Assembly: GCF_014172405.1 (NCBI RefSeq)
Contig: NZ_WNXC01000005.1
Span: forward strand, 248,001 to 312,000
Origin: Pedobacter gandavensis
GTDB lineage: Bacteria > Bacteroidota > Bacteroidia > Sphingobacteriales > Sphingobacteriaceae
Direction: 5' to 3'
DNA: 64,000 nucleotides
This document shows positions 23,421 to 33,288 of the stretch, in pieces; within the stretch, counting starts at the first letter, position 1; each line of letters opens with the position of its first letter. The notes beneath the pieces are model-generated. The model did no database searches, was not told the origin of the DNA, and saw only the letters and a program-made list of their open reading frames with translations. The translations under genes were made by a program, and so were the position numbers.

Positions 23421-26285
23421 TTCATTTTCAAATGCTCTGGCTTCCAGGTGTTTTTCCATATCCGAGCGGTTGATTCCTTTTGCCCACCAATCTGGGGCAG
23501 GTTTATCTTTTAGCATATAATCGAAATATTCCATCATGCGAACGGCGTAATCTTTACGGTTCGGTAATTTAGCAATCCCATGGTTCTCTCCACGATAAGT
23601 GATCATAACAACCGGTTTATTTAACCTTCTTAGTCCGTTATAATATTCAATACCTTGTGTGTAATCCACAGCGCCGTCTTTGTCGTTATGCAGTAGTAAT
23701 AAGGGCGTTTGTACTTTTTTGATGTGATATATAGGAGAGTTGCGCGTAAAGGCATCCCAATTGTCCCAGTATCCTGGCGTTAATCTACCCTGACTTGCTT
23801 CAAAAATAGCCTGGTTTGTGCCTCCGCTGTTCCAATATATCAAACTATACATACTGATCATATTGGTTAAGGGAGCACCTGCTGCCGCTGCCTTGAAAAT
23901 GTTGGTTTGAGTGATCAAAAATGAAGTCTGATAACCTCCCCAGGAATGACCATGGATGGCTACTCTTTTTTCATCAACGACGCCTGTAGCAATTGCAGCT
24001 TTTACTGCTGGAACTACGCATGCAACAGCCGACATTCCCGGATCATTTAGTTTATATTTAATATCCGGCATTAAAACTGCATAGCCATTGCTGGTATACA
24101 TTGCGCGGTTGAAACCTCCACCAGGAAAAACAGGCATGGCGTAAGTATTCATTTGATCTGTTAAGCGCTCGTAGATATAGGTGATGGTTGGATAACTTTT
24201 TCCTTCCTGATAATTGGCAGGGAGGTATAATACTGCCTGCAAAGAATCACCGTTTGCACTCAGATAGTTGATGAGCTTAACACCTTTAGACCAGGCGTAC
24301 TTTGCTTGATCTGGTGTGTTTCGGGTAACCTGTTTTGCGCTGGTCAGGTTAGCCGAGTTAGTTGCATAAACTTCTGGTGAATTCTCATTGTCCTGTTTCA
24401 TGTAAATGAAAACATTTCCATCTGTTGCTTTGCTTACTCCGTTATAAATATGATCATCTAAGAAAAGTGGTTTGATGCTGTTTTTACCAGCCTCTAAGAG
24501 GCCAATTCCTGATTTTTTATTCTGGTTATTGAAAATTGTAAAATACTGATCTTTACTTAAGTCTATTCCCTTTTCTTTTGGGTAATTGAAGGATTTTCCC
24601 TGGACTTCCTGTTTTTTACTTTTCCAGTTTTCAGAAAGGGAAATTGCAGTTTTTCCATCCGCCGAAATACGCCAGAGATCATAGTTGTCTTTGATCAAGG
24701 CATACTTGGAGTCCGCAGACCAGCCAAAGTTCGACGTAGATGGTTTCAAGACATTGTGATCGTCTAATTCATCTACAAAGGAAGCCTTGATGTTTTTGGT
24801 CAAGTTGTATTGTTGCCCACTTTCTAAATTGATACTGTAAAAGGCGCCATCTTTGCTGAAACTAGCCCATTTTCCATTCGGAGCCATGCTCAACAGTCCT
24901 CTTCCTGCGGTATAGAATTTTTCGAAAATACGTTTTTTTGAACCTGTCTTTAAGTCAATGACATAGATGTCCGTATAACCTTGCCCGTCCAAATTGCCCA
25001 TCAACTCATAATTAGAATTGTCATAGCCGATGGCATATAGGTTTTTGGGGCCCACAAATACGGTTTTTAACGTGCTATCTGCCAATTGACTGAATTTTTG
25101 ATCCGCAATGCGATAGGAACTCAGGTAACTGTAGTTTTTGTCTCTGGTTTCCTGTGTTTGTTGCGCCGATTGAAGGCGTTTATCCTGCCAGTTCCAAATG
25201 ATCATATCTGGCTTTTCAATATCGGCTTTTGCCAAAGCTTTGTTGTCCATTTTAGACTTTCCGGTAGTATCTGCCTTGGTTTTATCTTTCAATTTCTCCC
25301 CGGATTTATCTTTATTGGTACTATCTGTTTTCTTTTCCTGAGTAGTGATGCCGAAGAATAATGTGCTCTGATCCTCTGACCAGGCAGGTAGCCCATTTCC
25401 ACTGATTCCCATGTCCGTAGGGAAGTTCTTCAGACTTAGTCCACTGAAAGTGATTTTATGGCTCAATTCTCCAGCAATTTTATGAATGCCGATCACCGAA
25501 AAAACAGCGTCTTTGAATTTGTCATTTTTGTTGGACTTGAGTAGGGCGAATGCATCTCCATTCTCATTCCAGTTGATGCTCTTGTAATTTGCCTTGTCAT
25601 TTTCTAAAGCTGTAATGAGTCCGGTTTTCATATCTCTAATGAAAATTCCATTCCCATTTTGTCCATTGGCATCAATGATGTAAGCCAGGACGGTACCCGC
25701 TTTATTGAAAGAGTATTCGGATACATTGCCCAGATTGAAGCTCTTTTTTGTATTCATTTGATAAAGCAAAAGATCGGTTCCTTTCGGTGCATCTTTATCT
25801 TTTGATGCATTCTCCGCTGCGGTAAAATGGATCGCCAGCCATTCCGGATTATCCGCAGAGAAGTTGAAATTCTTTACTTTTTCAAAAGTTGTCTTTTGAT
25901 TGCCCGGTAAGGAAACCAATACCAATTGATCGTAAAGTGGTTTCATTGTTTTCTTTGCGGCTTTGACCTCTGTATCTTTCGCCGAAACTTTAAATGCAGC
26001 ATATTTCGAGTCTTTAGAATAGACCACAGGCGAAGCTGTTGCGCCAATCGGGTAACTGAAATTACTGGTGTCTGATATTTTTCGGATGACGGTTTGAAGA
26101 TCCCCTTCAGTAGGGCCTTTTGCCCAAGATAACCACTGTCCGTTAGGAGAGAGGCTATAGGTATTGCTTCTGATGGAATTCCATTTGGAGACTTCTTTCC
26201 AACTCAGTGCTGGTTTCTGTTGTGCAAGAACGCTTGTTGCGAAGGGCAGGATCAACAGTAAGAGTGAATACTTGATTCTGTTCAT
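23418..26285 (-). CDS. Secreted S9 (prolyl oligopeptidase family) peptidase
   Basis: A 955-residue serine peptidase. A signal peptide MNRIKYSLLLLILPF...VLAQ opens it. Residues about 40-650 are the beta-propeller-like N-domain with inserts (a low-complexity lysine-rich stretch near 320-345). The alpha/beta-hydrolase domain is C-terminal: nucleophile serine in GHSWGGY (about 778), aspartate in NDKDGAVDY (about 867) and histidine in ENHGIAK (about 900). Such dipeptidyl-peptidase-like or acylaminoacyl-peptidase-like enzymes process peptides in the periplasm. It splits argH from the other arg genes and is transcribed the other way. An inverted repeat lies in its 5' region. Confidence 0.93.
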   Translation of the reverse strand: MNRIKYSLLLLILPFATSVLAQQKPALSWKEVSKWNSIRSNTYSLSPNGQWLSWAKGPTEGDLQTVIRKISDTSNFSYPIGATASPVVYSKDSKYAAFKVSAKDTEVKAAKKTMKPLYDQLVLVSLPGNQKTTFEKVKNFNFSADNPEWLAIHFTAAENASKDKDAPKGTDLLLYQMNTKKSFNLGNVSEYSFNKAGTVLAYIIDANGQNGNGIFIRDMKTGLITALENDKANYKSINWNENGDAFALLKSNKNDKFKDAVFSVIGIHKIAGELSHKITFSGLSLKNFPTDMGISGNGLPAWSEDQSTLFFGITTQEKKTDSTNKDKSGEKLKDKTKADTTGKSKMDNKALAKADIEKPDMIIWNWQDKRLQSAQQTQETRDKNYSYLSSYRIADQKFSQLADSTLKTVFVGPKNLYAIGYDNSNYELMGNLDGQGYTDIYVIDLKTGSKKRIFEKFYTAGRGLLSMAPNGKWASFSKDGAFYSINLESGQQYNLTKNIKASFVDELDDHNVLKPSTSNFGWSADSKYALIKDNYDLWRISADGKTAISLSENWKSKKQEVQGKSFNYPKEKGIDLSKDQYFTIFNNQNKKSGIGLLEAGKNSIKPLFLDDHIYNGVSKATDGNVFIYMKQDNENSPEVYATNSANLTSAKQVTRNTPDQAKYAWSKGVKLINYLSANGDSLQAVLYLPANYQEGKSYPTITYIYERLTDQMNTYAMPVFPGGGFNRAMYTSNGYAVLMPDIKYKLNDPGMSAVACVVPAVKAAIATGVVDEKRVAIHGHSWGGYQTSFLITQTNIFKAAAAGAPLTNMISMYSLIYWNSGGTNQAIFEASQGRLTPGYWDNWDAFTRNSPIYHIKKVQTPLLLLHNDKDGAVDYTQGIEYYNGLRRLNKPVVMITYRGENHGIAKLPNRKDYAVRMMEYFDYMLKDKPAPDWWAKGINRSDMEKHLEARAFENE

Positions 26286-26323
26286 TATGGTTAAGGTTTC
26301 TACTAAATTATTGTTTTAGTTTA

Positions 26324-26352
26324 ACAATATTCCAATGTGACAAGAATATTGT
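26324..26352. repeat. 9-bp perfect inverted repeat between the S9 peptidase gene and argH
   Basis: ACAATATTC at 26324-26332 and GAATATTGT at 26344-26352, spacer 11 bp, so arm centres are 20 bp apart. It lies in the divergent intergenic region, 82-110 bp upstream of the argH ATG and 39-67 bp upstream of the peptidase ATG. This is the geometry of an operator for a dimeric regulator. Confidence 0.5.
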
Positions 26353-26380
26353 ACACTCCTCCTTTATAGCGTAATTATTG

Positions 26381-26388
26381 TATTTTTG
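26381..26388 (+). promoter_or_regulatory. Promoter -7 element of argH
   Basis: TATTTTTG, a perfect match to TAnnTTTG. An upstream TTTA is present only at a short spacing (14 bp). Transcription would begin near 26395, about 40 nt before the ATG. Confidence 0.5.
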
Positions 26389-26433
26389 CAAAATACCTTT
26401 AGCCTTTAAAGAACCTAAACTATAGATTGATCA

Positions 26434-27765
26434 ATGAAGATTTGGCAAAAAAACGTAGACGTAAATAAAGATATTGAAACTTTTACCGTAGGTAAAGACA
26501 GGGAACTGGATTTGCAAATGGCTGCTTTTGATGTGTTAGGCTCTTTAGCCCATGTGGAAATGCTGGAAAGTATTGGATTACTAACCGCATCGGAGCTTTT
26601 AGATATACAAAAAGAACTCAAACATATCTACTCGGATATCGCCGCAGGGAAATTCACTATCGATGATACCGTAGAAGATGTGCACTCGCAGGTAGAATGG
26701 TTGCTGACACAACGCATAGGGGAAGCAGGGAAGAAAATTCATAGCGGACGCTCTCGTAATGACCAGGTTCTGGTAGATTTAAAACTTTATTTCAGAAGCT
26801 GTATTGAAGAGATGGTGGGCAATACCACGGTTCTTTTTGAACAACTAATAGAACTGAGTAATACCCATAAAGATAAATTGCTTCCAGGATATACGCATTT
26901 ACAAATCGCCATGCCTTCTTCTTTCGGTTTATGGTTCGGTGCTTATGCAGAAAGTCTGGTAGATGACATGGAATTGATGCTGGCCGCTTATAAAATCTGT
27001 AACAAGAATCCGTTGGGATCTGCAGCAGGTTATGGCTCATCCTTTCCTTTAAATAGAACTATGACTACAGAACTATTGGGCTTCGAAAGACTCAATTATA
27101 ATGTGGTTTACGCACAGATGGGGAGGGGGAAAACAGAACGTGTATTGGCACAGGCGATGTCTTCTGTAGCCGCTTCCTTAGCTAAAATGGCGATGGATGT
27201 TTGTTTGTTTATCAACCAAAATTTCGGATTCATTAGTTTCCCTGATGAATTGACTACCGGATCGAGCATCATGCCTCACAAAAAGAACCCGGATGTTTTT
27301 GAACTTATTCGTTCCAGATGTAATAAAATTCAGGCATTGCCAAATGAAATTGCATTGATGACCACCAATTTGCCTTCAGGTTACCACCGTGATCTGCAGT
27401 TGCTGAAAGAGAACCTTTTCCCGGCCATCACTTCCTTGAATGAGTGCCTGGAAATGACCACTTATATGCTGCAACATATTCGTATTAAAGAGGAAATCCT
27501 TGCAGATAAAAAATATGCTTACCTGTTCAGCGTTGAAGTAGTAAATGAACTGGCTTTACAAGGTGTGCCTTTTAGAGAGGCTTACAAAATTGTCGGGGAA
27601 TCGATTGAGAATGGTACATTTTCACCATCTACGCAGTTGAATCATACTCATGAAGGTAGTATTGGGAATCTTTGCAATCCTGAAATTAAGGACATGATGA
27701 ATGAAGTGCTCTCCCAGTTTAAATTTGAGAAAACGACTGCCGCAATTGAGAAATTGCTGGCTTAA
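26434..27765 (+). CDS. argH: Argininosuccinate lyase
   Basis: A 443-residue fumarase/aspartase superfamily enzyme that splits argininosuccinate into arginine and fumarate, the last pathway step. The signature SSIMPHKKNPDVFELIR is seen near 280-295, and SGRSRNDQV, the substrate-binding segment, near 105-113. The C-terminal helical bundle is complete. Separated from the other arg genes by the S9 peptidase on the opposite strand; it has its own promoter. An aminotransferase gene follows 24 bp after its stop. Confidence 0.97.
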   Translation: MKIWQKNVDVNKDIETFTVGKDRELDLQMAAFDVLGSLAHVEMLESIGLLTASELLDIQKELKHIYSDIAAGKFTIDDTVEDVHSQVEWLLTQRIGEAGKKIHSGRSRNDQVLVDLKLYFRSCIEEMVGNTTVLFEQLIELSNTHKDKLLPGYTHLQIAMPSSFGLWFGAYAESLVDDMELMLAAYKICNKNPLGSAAGYGSSFPLNRTMTTELLGFERLNYNVVYAQMGRGKTERVLAQAMSSVAASLAKMAMDVCLFINQNFGFISFPDELTTGSSIMPHKKNPDVFELIRSRCNKIQALPNEIALMTTNLPSGYHRDLQLLKENLFPAITSLNECLEMTTYMLQHIRIKEEILADKKYAYLFSVEVVNELALQGVPFREAYKIVGESIENGTFSPSTQLNHTHEGSIGNLCNPEIKDMMNEVLSQFKFEKTTAAIEKLLA

Positions 27766-27789
27766 TTATTCATATATAAATAAAATACA

Positions 27790-29043
27790 ATGAAAGTATC
27801 AGTATTAGCCAACACGCTTATCGGTTCAGAAATCATTAAAATTGGAAACGAAGTAAATGAAATGAAGCGAAAGGGTGCAGAGATTGCAAACCTGACTATC
27901 GGTGATTTCGACCCTTCTATTTTTCCAATTCCAGCTGAACTGAAAGAGGAGATTATTGATGCTTATCACCACAATCAAACCAATTACCCTCCTGCTGATG
28001 GGATCTTGCCCTTGCGTGAAACCGTGGTTGGAGTTTTAAAAGATCGGTATGCGTTAAGCTATACGACTCAGGATATTCTGGTTGCAGGCGGTTCACGCCC
28101 TCTAATTTATGCAACTTATCTGGCGTTAATCGATCCTGGAGATAAAGTGATTTATCCGGCACCATCATGGAATAATAACCACTATTGTCACCTTTCTTCG
28201 GCAAAAGGAATTGCTGTGGAAACCACAGTTGAAAATAACTTTATGCCTACCGCGGCACAGTTAAAGCCTCATTTGAAAGGAGCAACGCTATTGGCTTTAT
28301 GTTCTCCGCTGAATCCTACCGGGACGATGTTTACCAAAGCGCAGTTGGAAGAGATTTGCGATGTGGTAATTGCAGAGAATGATAGCAGATCACCTGATGA
28401 AAAGCCTTTATATATCATGTATGACCAGATTTATTCTCTATTGACTTTTGGTAAGGAGCATATAAATCCAGTGAGCTTACGACCGGAATTGAAAGATTAT
28501 GTAATTTATATTGATGGGATTTCTAAATGTTTATCTGCGACAGGAGTTCGTGTAGGATGGGGTTTTGGACCAGAAAAAATCATTGGTAAAATGAAATCAA
28601 TCCTAGGTCATATCGGAGCATGGGCACCTAAAGCAGAGCAGGTGGCCGTTGCAAAATATTTTAAAAATGCAAACCTGGTAGATCAATACCTGAGCTCATT
28701 CAAAAAACAAGTTCAAAACAGCCTTGATGCTCTTTACAATGGTTTTCAGCAATTGAAAACAGAAGGATTTGCTGTAGATGCAGTGATTCCTATGGGCGCA
28801 ATCTACCTGACGCTAAAAATCGACTATATCGGTAAAACGACGCCCGAAGGTGAAGTGTTGAAAAACAGTGCAGATGTAAACTTCTACCTGATTAAAGAAG
28901 CTCAGGTGGCTTTAGTTCCTTTCTCTGCGTTTGGAACAGATGAAACCGTAAACTGGTTCCGTGCTTCTGTTGGAGGTTGCTCTTTGAGTGATATTGAAAA
29001 TATGATTCCAAGAATCAAAGCCGCTTTGAGTAAACTGAAGTAA
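27790..29043 (+). CDS. Class I/II aminotransferase, AspC-like
   Basis: A 417-residue fold-type-I PLP aminotransferase. PLP-lysine is Lys246 in DGISKCLSATGVRVGWGFGP; Asn175 lies in SPLNPTG; Asp212 and Tyr215 in YDQIY also contact the cofactor. It resembles aspartate or aromatic aminotransferases of the same subclass. It lies 24 bp after argH and is followed by a strong terminator, so the pair form a small operon. Supplying aspartate to ArgG or nitrogen balance would fit but is inference. The exact substrate cannot be told from sequence. Confidence 0.88.
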   Translation: MKVSVLANTLIGSEIIKIGNEVNEMKRKGAEIANLTIGDFDPSIFPIPAELKEEIIDAYHHNQTNYPPADGILPLRETVVGVLKDRYALSYTTQDILVAGGSRPLIYATYLALIDPGDKVIYPAPSWNNNHYCHLSSAKGIAVETTVENNFMPTAAQLKPHLKGATLLALCSPLNPTGTMFTKAQLEEICDVVIAENDSRSPDEKPLYIMYDQIYSLLTFGKEHINPVSLRPELKDYVIYIDGISKCLSATGVRVGWGFGPEKIIGKMKSILGHIGAWAPKAEQVAVAKYFKNANLVDQYLSSFKKQVQNSLDALYNGFQQLKTEGFAVDAVIPMGAIYLTLKIDYIGKTTPEGEVLKNSADVNFYLIKEAQVALVPFSAFGTDETVNWFRASVGGCSLSDIENMIPRIKAALSKLK

Positions 29044-29126
29044 TAAAGCTTGTAAAGTGAAAAGCTTTGTTTAGTGCTAATAACCTAGCGGTCGCAATTG
29101 CTTAAATGAAAACTTGCTGATAAAAG

Positions 29127-29154
29127 AAATGCCCCCAAATTTTGGGGGCATTTT
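29127..29154. terminator. Bidirectional terminator between the aminotransferase gene and prfC
   Basis: AAATGCCCCCAAA and TTTGGGGGCATTT form a nearly perfect hairpin followed by a T-run. It sits between convergent genes, so it can serve both. Confidence 0.88.
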
Positions 29155-29186
29155 ATGTTTAACTCCATTCGGAGTATTTCATCAGC

Positions 29187-30767
29187 TTATTTAAACTCCG
29201 ACGTTTTGTGGAATTCAATATCCGGATAATCACGCATGGTCATATTGATCATGAAATCATTATCCGCAAGGAATACTGGATTGCCATCCTTATCTTCACC
29301 AATATGTTGCTGTTTCCTTTTCAGGAATTCTTCTAATTTTTTCTTGTCTTTCGAGGTAACCCAATTCGAACGGCCATAACTCAAGGTACGGAAATGCGCT
29401 TTAGCACCATACTCATGCTCCAGACGGAAAGCAATTACCTCAAACTGAAGCTCACCAACTGCACCAATAATCTTACGGTTACCCGGTTGTGCAATAAATA
29501 ATTGTGCAACACCTTCCTCAGTAAGCTGCTGGATGCCTTTTTCCAGCTGTTTTGTACGTAATGGATCTCTATTCTCTACTTCTTTAAATATCTCAGGAGA
29601 GAAGCTAGGAATGCCCTTAAATTTCAACTGTTCGCCTTCAGTTAAGGTGTCTCCAATTTTAAAGTTTCCACTGTCGTATAATCCAACAACATCTCCAGGC
29701 CATGCTTCTTCTACAATACTCTTCTCATTGGCCATGAAATCCATTGGGTTCGAGAATTTCAATTTTTTACCCTGACGCGTATGGTAATAGAATTTGTTTC
29801 GCTCAAATTTTCCAGAGCAAACCCTTAAAAAGGCGATACGGTCACGGTGTTTTGGGTCTAAGTTGGCATGAATTTTAAATACAAAACCACTAAAGTTCTT
29901 TTCATCTACTTTCACTTCACGCTCTTCTGCCTCTCTGCTTCTAGGGCTAGGTGCAATCTGAACGAAAGTATCTAACAATTCTTTAATCCCGAAGTTATTG
30001 ATTGCACTACCAAAAAACACAGGGGCAAGTAGGCCTTCCGTGTACATACTTTTGTCTAGCTGACCATAAACACCATCTACCAATTCCAGGTCACCTTTCA
30101 GGCCATCAAGTTCTTTTGGTTTCAGGAAATTACTTAGGTTAGGATCATTCAGATCATTTACCTCCACAACAGATTCACTGATTTTAGTTTTATCAGCCTC
30201 AAAAAGATTCAGGTGATTATTATAGATGCTATACACCCCTTTGAAGGTATGGCCTTGACCAATTGGCCATGACAAAGGACAAAGACTGATGTTCAATTTA
30301 TTCTCAATTTCGTCTAACAGATCGAAAGCATCTTTACCCTCACGGTCCATCTTATTCACAAAGATGATCACTGGGGTATTCCGCATGCGGCAAACTGCCA
30401 TCAATTTTTCGGTCTGCTCTTCCACACCTTTTACACAGTCGACCACCAAAATAACACTATCTACAGCAGATAAAGTACGGTAAGTGTCTTCCGCGAAGTC
30501 CTTGTGACCTGGTGTATCTAATATATTAATGCGTTTTCCACTATATTCAAAGCCCATTACAGAGGTCGCTACGGAAATTCCACGCTGTTTCTCAATTTCC
30601 ATAAAATCGGAAGTATTGCTTTGGTTGGCCTTGTTACGTTTAACCGCTCCGGCTGTATTAATTGCACCTCCAAAGAGTAAAAACTTCTCTGTAAGGGTAG
30701 TTTTACCGGCATCGGGGTGACTGATAATAGCGAATGTTTTTCGTTTTTCTATTTCTGGGTGAATCAT
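29187..30767 (-). CDS. prfC: Peptide chain release factor 3
   Basis: A 526-residue translational GTPase that recycles RF1/RF2 from the ribosome. G1 is [10 protein letters not shown] (16-25), G3 [11 protein letters not shown]4 NKMDREG. RF3 features include the [21 protein letters not shown] segment of switch I and the C-terminal domain with [14 protein letters not shown]. Length is typical. Monocistronic on the minus strand. Confidence 0.97.
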   Translation of the reverse strand: MIHPEIEKRKTFAIISHPDAGKTTLTEKFLLFGGAINTAGAVKRNKANQSNTSDFMEIEKQRGISVATSVMGFEYSGKRINILDTPGHKDFAEDTYRTLSAVDSVILVVDCVKGVEEQTEKLMAVCRMRNTPVIIFVNKMDREGKDAFDLLDEIENKLNISLCPLSWPIGQGHTFKGVYSIYNNHLNLFEADKTKISESVVEVNDLNDPNLSNFLKPKELDGLKGDLELVDGVYGQLDKSMYTEGLLAPVFFGSAINNFGIKELLDTFVQIAPSPRSREAEEREVKVDEKNFSGFVFKIHANLDPKHRDRIAFLRVCSGKFERNKFYYHTRQGKKLKFSNPMDFMANEKSIVEEAWPGDVVGLYDSGNFKIGDTLTEGEQLKFKGIPSFSPEIFKEVENRDPLRTKQLEKGIQQLTEEGVAQLFIAQPGNRKIIGAVGELQFEVIAFRLEHEYGAKAHFRTLSYGRSNWVTSKDKKKLEEFLKRKQQHIGEDKDGNPVFLADNDFMINMTMRDYPDIEFHKTSEFK

Positions 30768-30800
30768 AAAGAATTAAGCCTGTTGTGCTTGATGAGGCTG

Positions 30801-30808
30801 CAAAGATA
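30801..30808 (-). promoter_or_regulatory. Promoter -7 element of prfC
   Basis: Read on the minus strand, TATCTTTG matches TAnnTTTG. It lies 33-41 bp before the prfC ATG. No convincing upstream element. Confidence 0.5.
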
Positions 30809-30873
30809 AATATAATATATAAAAGAAATCGTATCGCTTCCTATAGTGCTTCGGATCAGCAGGGCTGAACACT

Positions 30874-30902
30874 AAAAAACCGGCCATCGCTGACCGGTTT
30901 TT
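30874..30902 (-). terminator. Terminator of the DUF6600 gene
   Basis: AAAACCGG pairs with CCGGTTTT around a short loop, with T-tracts on both sides, about 16-44 bp after the stop codon of the minus-strand gene. Confidence 0.8.
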
Positions 30903-30917
30903 AATGATTTTCAAAAA

Positions 30918-32261
30918 TTATCCTCTTCCGGATCTTCTTTCGCCTTCAGATCTGCCTTCGCTGCTGCGACCTTCTGAACGGGGAGGCGCACTTTGACGTT
31001 CCTGCCTTTCCATTCTTTGCGGTTGTGCCTGAGGTTGTCTTTGTGGCTCTGGCTGGCGTTGTTGTTGCGGCTGTTGCTGTGGCATTGGCCTTTCTGCCCT
31101 TTGTTCACGCTGTGGTCTGGCTTGAGGCTGTGGCACCTGCTGTTGTGGTGCTGTTTGCTGTTGCGGAACATTTTGAGGCGCATTCGGCATTCTAGAGGGA
31201 CGGTTTTCCCTTCCAGAATAAGTCCGGTCAGGTTGCGACTGATTTACATCAGGGTTTCTGTTCGGTAAGGTTGCAGGTCTGTTGTTATCTCTAGAAGGCC
31301 TGTTGTTGCCGGTATTATCTCGCTCAGTTGTGTTATTCGTAGGTGGGTTTACATTTGCATTTCCCCGATCTCCTCTTCCTGTTCGGTCTGCGCCTGGATT
31401 TCCATTTCCAGCCGTCGCTTCATTTCTGGATGGACGACCAATGGTAGAAGAGTTTGCCGGAGAAGTACGATCACCTCTGGTTAAGTTGGCGTCACCTTTA
31501 ATTGCGTTTCTTGGTGCTTCCACTGATCCCCGATTTGTTCTCGAAACTCTAGGATTGTAGATGTCCAGTTCATTGCCCCTGATTTCACTTCTTCCCGCTC
31601 TATCCGTTCTGTTTACACGATATATAGGTACATCCCCTCTGGTGGCACGCCTCACATCATCTACCCTCGGACCAGTGTAATATGTTCTTCTACCTCTTAC
31701 ATAAGTATTATTAATGATTGTCGTATTGTGAATAATAGTCACATTTCTACGAGAATAATACCTTGGAAATCTATTGTAATAAATGTTTGCCTGAGGGATA
31801 AATACCCACCAGTTATCCGGAATGCCTATATTGATGTTGATATTTAGGCCAGGGCTTAAAGGTGCCCATCCATAATATCCACCGCCGCTTCTCCAGGTTA
31901 CCCATGCAGGCCCCCAAACGGTATCAGGAATCCATAACCACTGTCCGTAACGGTTATAGACCCATCTTCCGTAGTGAAATGGTGCCCATCCCCAATCATA
32001 ATCTGAGACCCAAGTATTACCATATTCTGTCATTGCCCATCGGCCATTGCTATAATAAGGTCTAAAATCCTGGTCGTCAACATCTGGCCTCCATACGTAT
32101 CCGTATTGCGGATCCTGTATCCAAGTGCCATAGGGAGAAAGCTCATCATAAAATGATTGGAGCGATACCTCATCATCTTGCGCCATAGCGCGCTGCGTGA
32201 AACCGGTGAGGAGGAGCAAAAGCCCCAGCACAATTGTCGGTAATTTGATTAACTTTTTCAT
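30918..32261 (-). CDS. Secreted DUF6600-type protein with YxWxGxW-like repeats
   Basis: A 447-residue secreted protein. A signal peptide (MKKLIKLPTIVLGLLLLLTGF...AMAQ) is followed by a region (about 30-150) rich in aromatic repeats: YGTWIQDPQYGYVWRP, YDWGWAPFHYGRW, GQWLWIPDTVWGPAWV. The rest is low complexity: Asn/Arg/Gly-rich (about 220-340) then Gln/Pro/Arg-rich to the end, probably disordered. The domain is found in Bacteroidota and in proteobacteria. A role in cell-wall or matrix binding is possible but not shown. The gene has its own terminator. Confidence 0.82.
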   Translation of the reverse strand: MKKLIKLPTIVLGLLLLLTGFTQRAMAQDDEVSLQSFYDELSPYGTWIQDPQYGYVWRPDVDDQDFRPYYSNGRWAMTEYGNTWVSDYDWGWAPFHYGRWVYNRYGQWLWIPDTVWGPAWVTWRSGGGYYGWAPLSPGLNININIGIPDNWWVFIPQANIYYNRFPRYYSRRNVTIIHNTTIINNTYVRGRRTYYTGPRVDDVRRATRGDVPIYRVNRTDRAGRSEIRGNELDIYNPRVSRTNRGSVEAPRNAIKGDANLTRGDRTSPANSSTIGRPSRNEATAGNGNPGADRTGRGDRGNANVNPPTNNTTERDNTGNNRPSRDNNRPATLPNRNPDVNQSQPDRTYSGRENRPSRMPNAPQNVPQQQTAPQQQVPQPQARPQREQRAERPMPQQQPQQQRQPEPQRQPQAQPQRMERQERQSAPPRSEGRSSEGRSEGERRSGRG

Positions 32262-32276
32262 TTGTGTGTGTGTTTA

Positions 32277-32385
32277 ATTTACCTAACGGTATTGATATAT
32301 CAATTTGAGTTCCAAATCCTAAGAAAAGTTTAAAGCTCGAAAGAAATATTACATTAGGATTAGGAAGATTTACCTAACAATATTG
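32277..32385. repeat. Direct repeat and palindrome upstream of the DUF6600 gene
   Basis: The 18-bp segment at 32277-32294 recurs at 32368-32385 with 16 identical bases (ATTTACCTAAC, two variable bases, TATTG). A perfect 14-bp palindrome ATTGATATATCAAT at 32291-32304 overlaps the first copy. They lie in the promoter region of the minus-strand gene. Confidence 0.45.
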
Positions 32386-32559
32386 GCTTTTTGAAGGTTT
32401 ATGCGAACATTTAATTCGCTGGATAGGTCTGATTTTATCGCCAAATTAGTGAAAAATATTTTTTATCATCGTTAAAATACGGTCAGATTGTAATATTAAA
32501 TCCCAGGTCTTGCTCTTTCCAAGAATATATTTTCTTCTTTTGTAAACAAAACACAACTT

Positions 32560-33273
32560 ATGCAAAAAGGCACTTTATTTTTGATACCTGTACCTCTGGC
32601 AGAAAATGCTGCTCAGAAATCTTTTACTCCTTTTCTAGGTGATACCATTAATTCCATCAGTACTTATATTGTGGAGAATGAGAAATCCGCCAGAAAATTT
32701 TTGAAAGAGGCTGGATTGAAAATGCCACAGAGTGAGCTGGTGGTTCATGATTATGGCAAACATCAGCGTAATGCCTCTTTAGCGCCTTATTTCAAAGAAT
32801 TAACCGCTGGAAAAGATGTAGGTCTAATGAGTGAAGCCGGATGCCCGGGTGTAGCAGATCCAGGTGCTGAAATCGTTGCTGAAGCACATAGAAGAGGGAT
32901 TAAAGTAGTTCCTTTGGTAGGCCCAAGTTCTATTCTGCAGGCTTTAATGGCTTCAGGATTTAACGGACAAAGTTTTACGTTCCATGGATACCTACCAATT
33001 GATAAAGTTGAAAGAGCAAAAAAAATAAAAGAAATCGAGTTACAGTCGACAAAAAACAAGCAAACGCAGATTTTTATGGAGACTCCTTTCAGAAATAACC
33101 ATTTGTTTGAAGATGTATTGAAAAATGCTTCTGCACATGCAATGTTATGTGTGGCTTCCAATATCAATGGGGAGGAAGAATACATTAAAACATTATCGGT
33201 GACATTTTGGAAGAAGGAACGTATCGACCTTCATAAAAAGCCAACGATCTTTTTGCTGTATAAACCAGCATAA
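32560..33273 (+). CDS. SAM-dependent methyltransferase, tetrapyrrole-methylase family (RsmI-like)
   Basis: A 237-residue protein of the tetrapyrrole (corrin/porphyrin) methylase fold, closest to RsmI. LFLIPVPLAENAAQ opens it; GLMSEAGCPGVADPG (about 88-102), LVGPSSILQALMASGFNGQSF (about 126-146) and ETPFRNNHLFED are the RsmI-like signatures. RsmI methylates the 2'-OH of C1402 in 16S rRNA. This version is shorter than E. coli RsmI (286 residues) and lacks its C-terminal part, so the rRNA target is not certain. nadD on the opposite strand ends 15 bp beyond its stop. Confidence 0.8.
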   Translation: MQKGTLFLIPVPLAENAAQKSFTPFLGDTINSISTYIVENEKSARKFLKEAGLKMPQSELVVHDYGKHQRNASLAPYFKELTAGKDVGLMSEAGCPGVADPGAEIVAEAHRRGIKVVPLVGPSSILQALMASGFNGQSFTFHGYLPIDKVERAKKIKEIELQSTKNKQTQIFMETPFRNNHLFEDVLKNASAHAMLCVASNINGEEEYIKTLSVTFWKKERIDLHKKPTIFLLYKPA

Positions 33274-33288
33274 CCGAGGCAATTAGGC

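Noticed and set aside
23402-23421. TTA repeat as part of a CRISPR or larger repeat array
   Set aside because: It is a single trinucleotide microsatellite with no spacers.
30911-31183. Lysine/asparagine-rich frame on the minus strand
   Set aside because: It is a shifted frame of the low-complexity C-terminus of the DUF6600 protein; composition is set by that repeat region.
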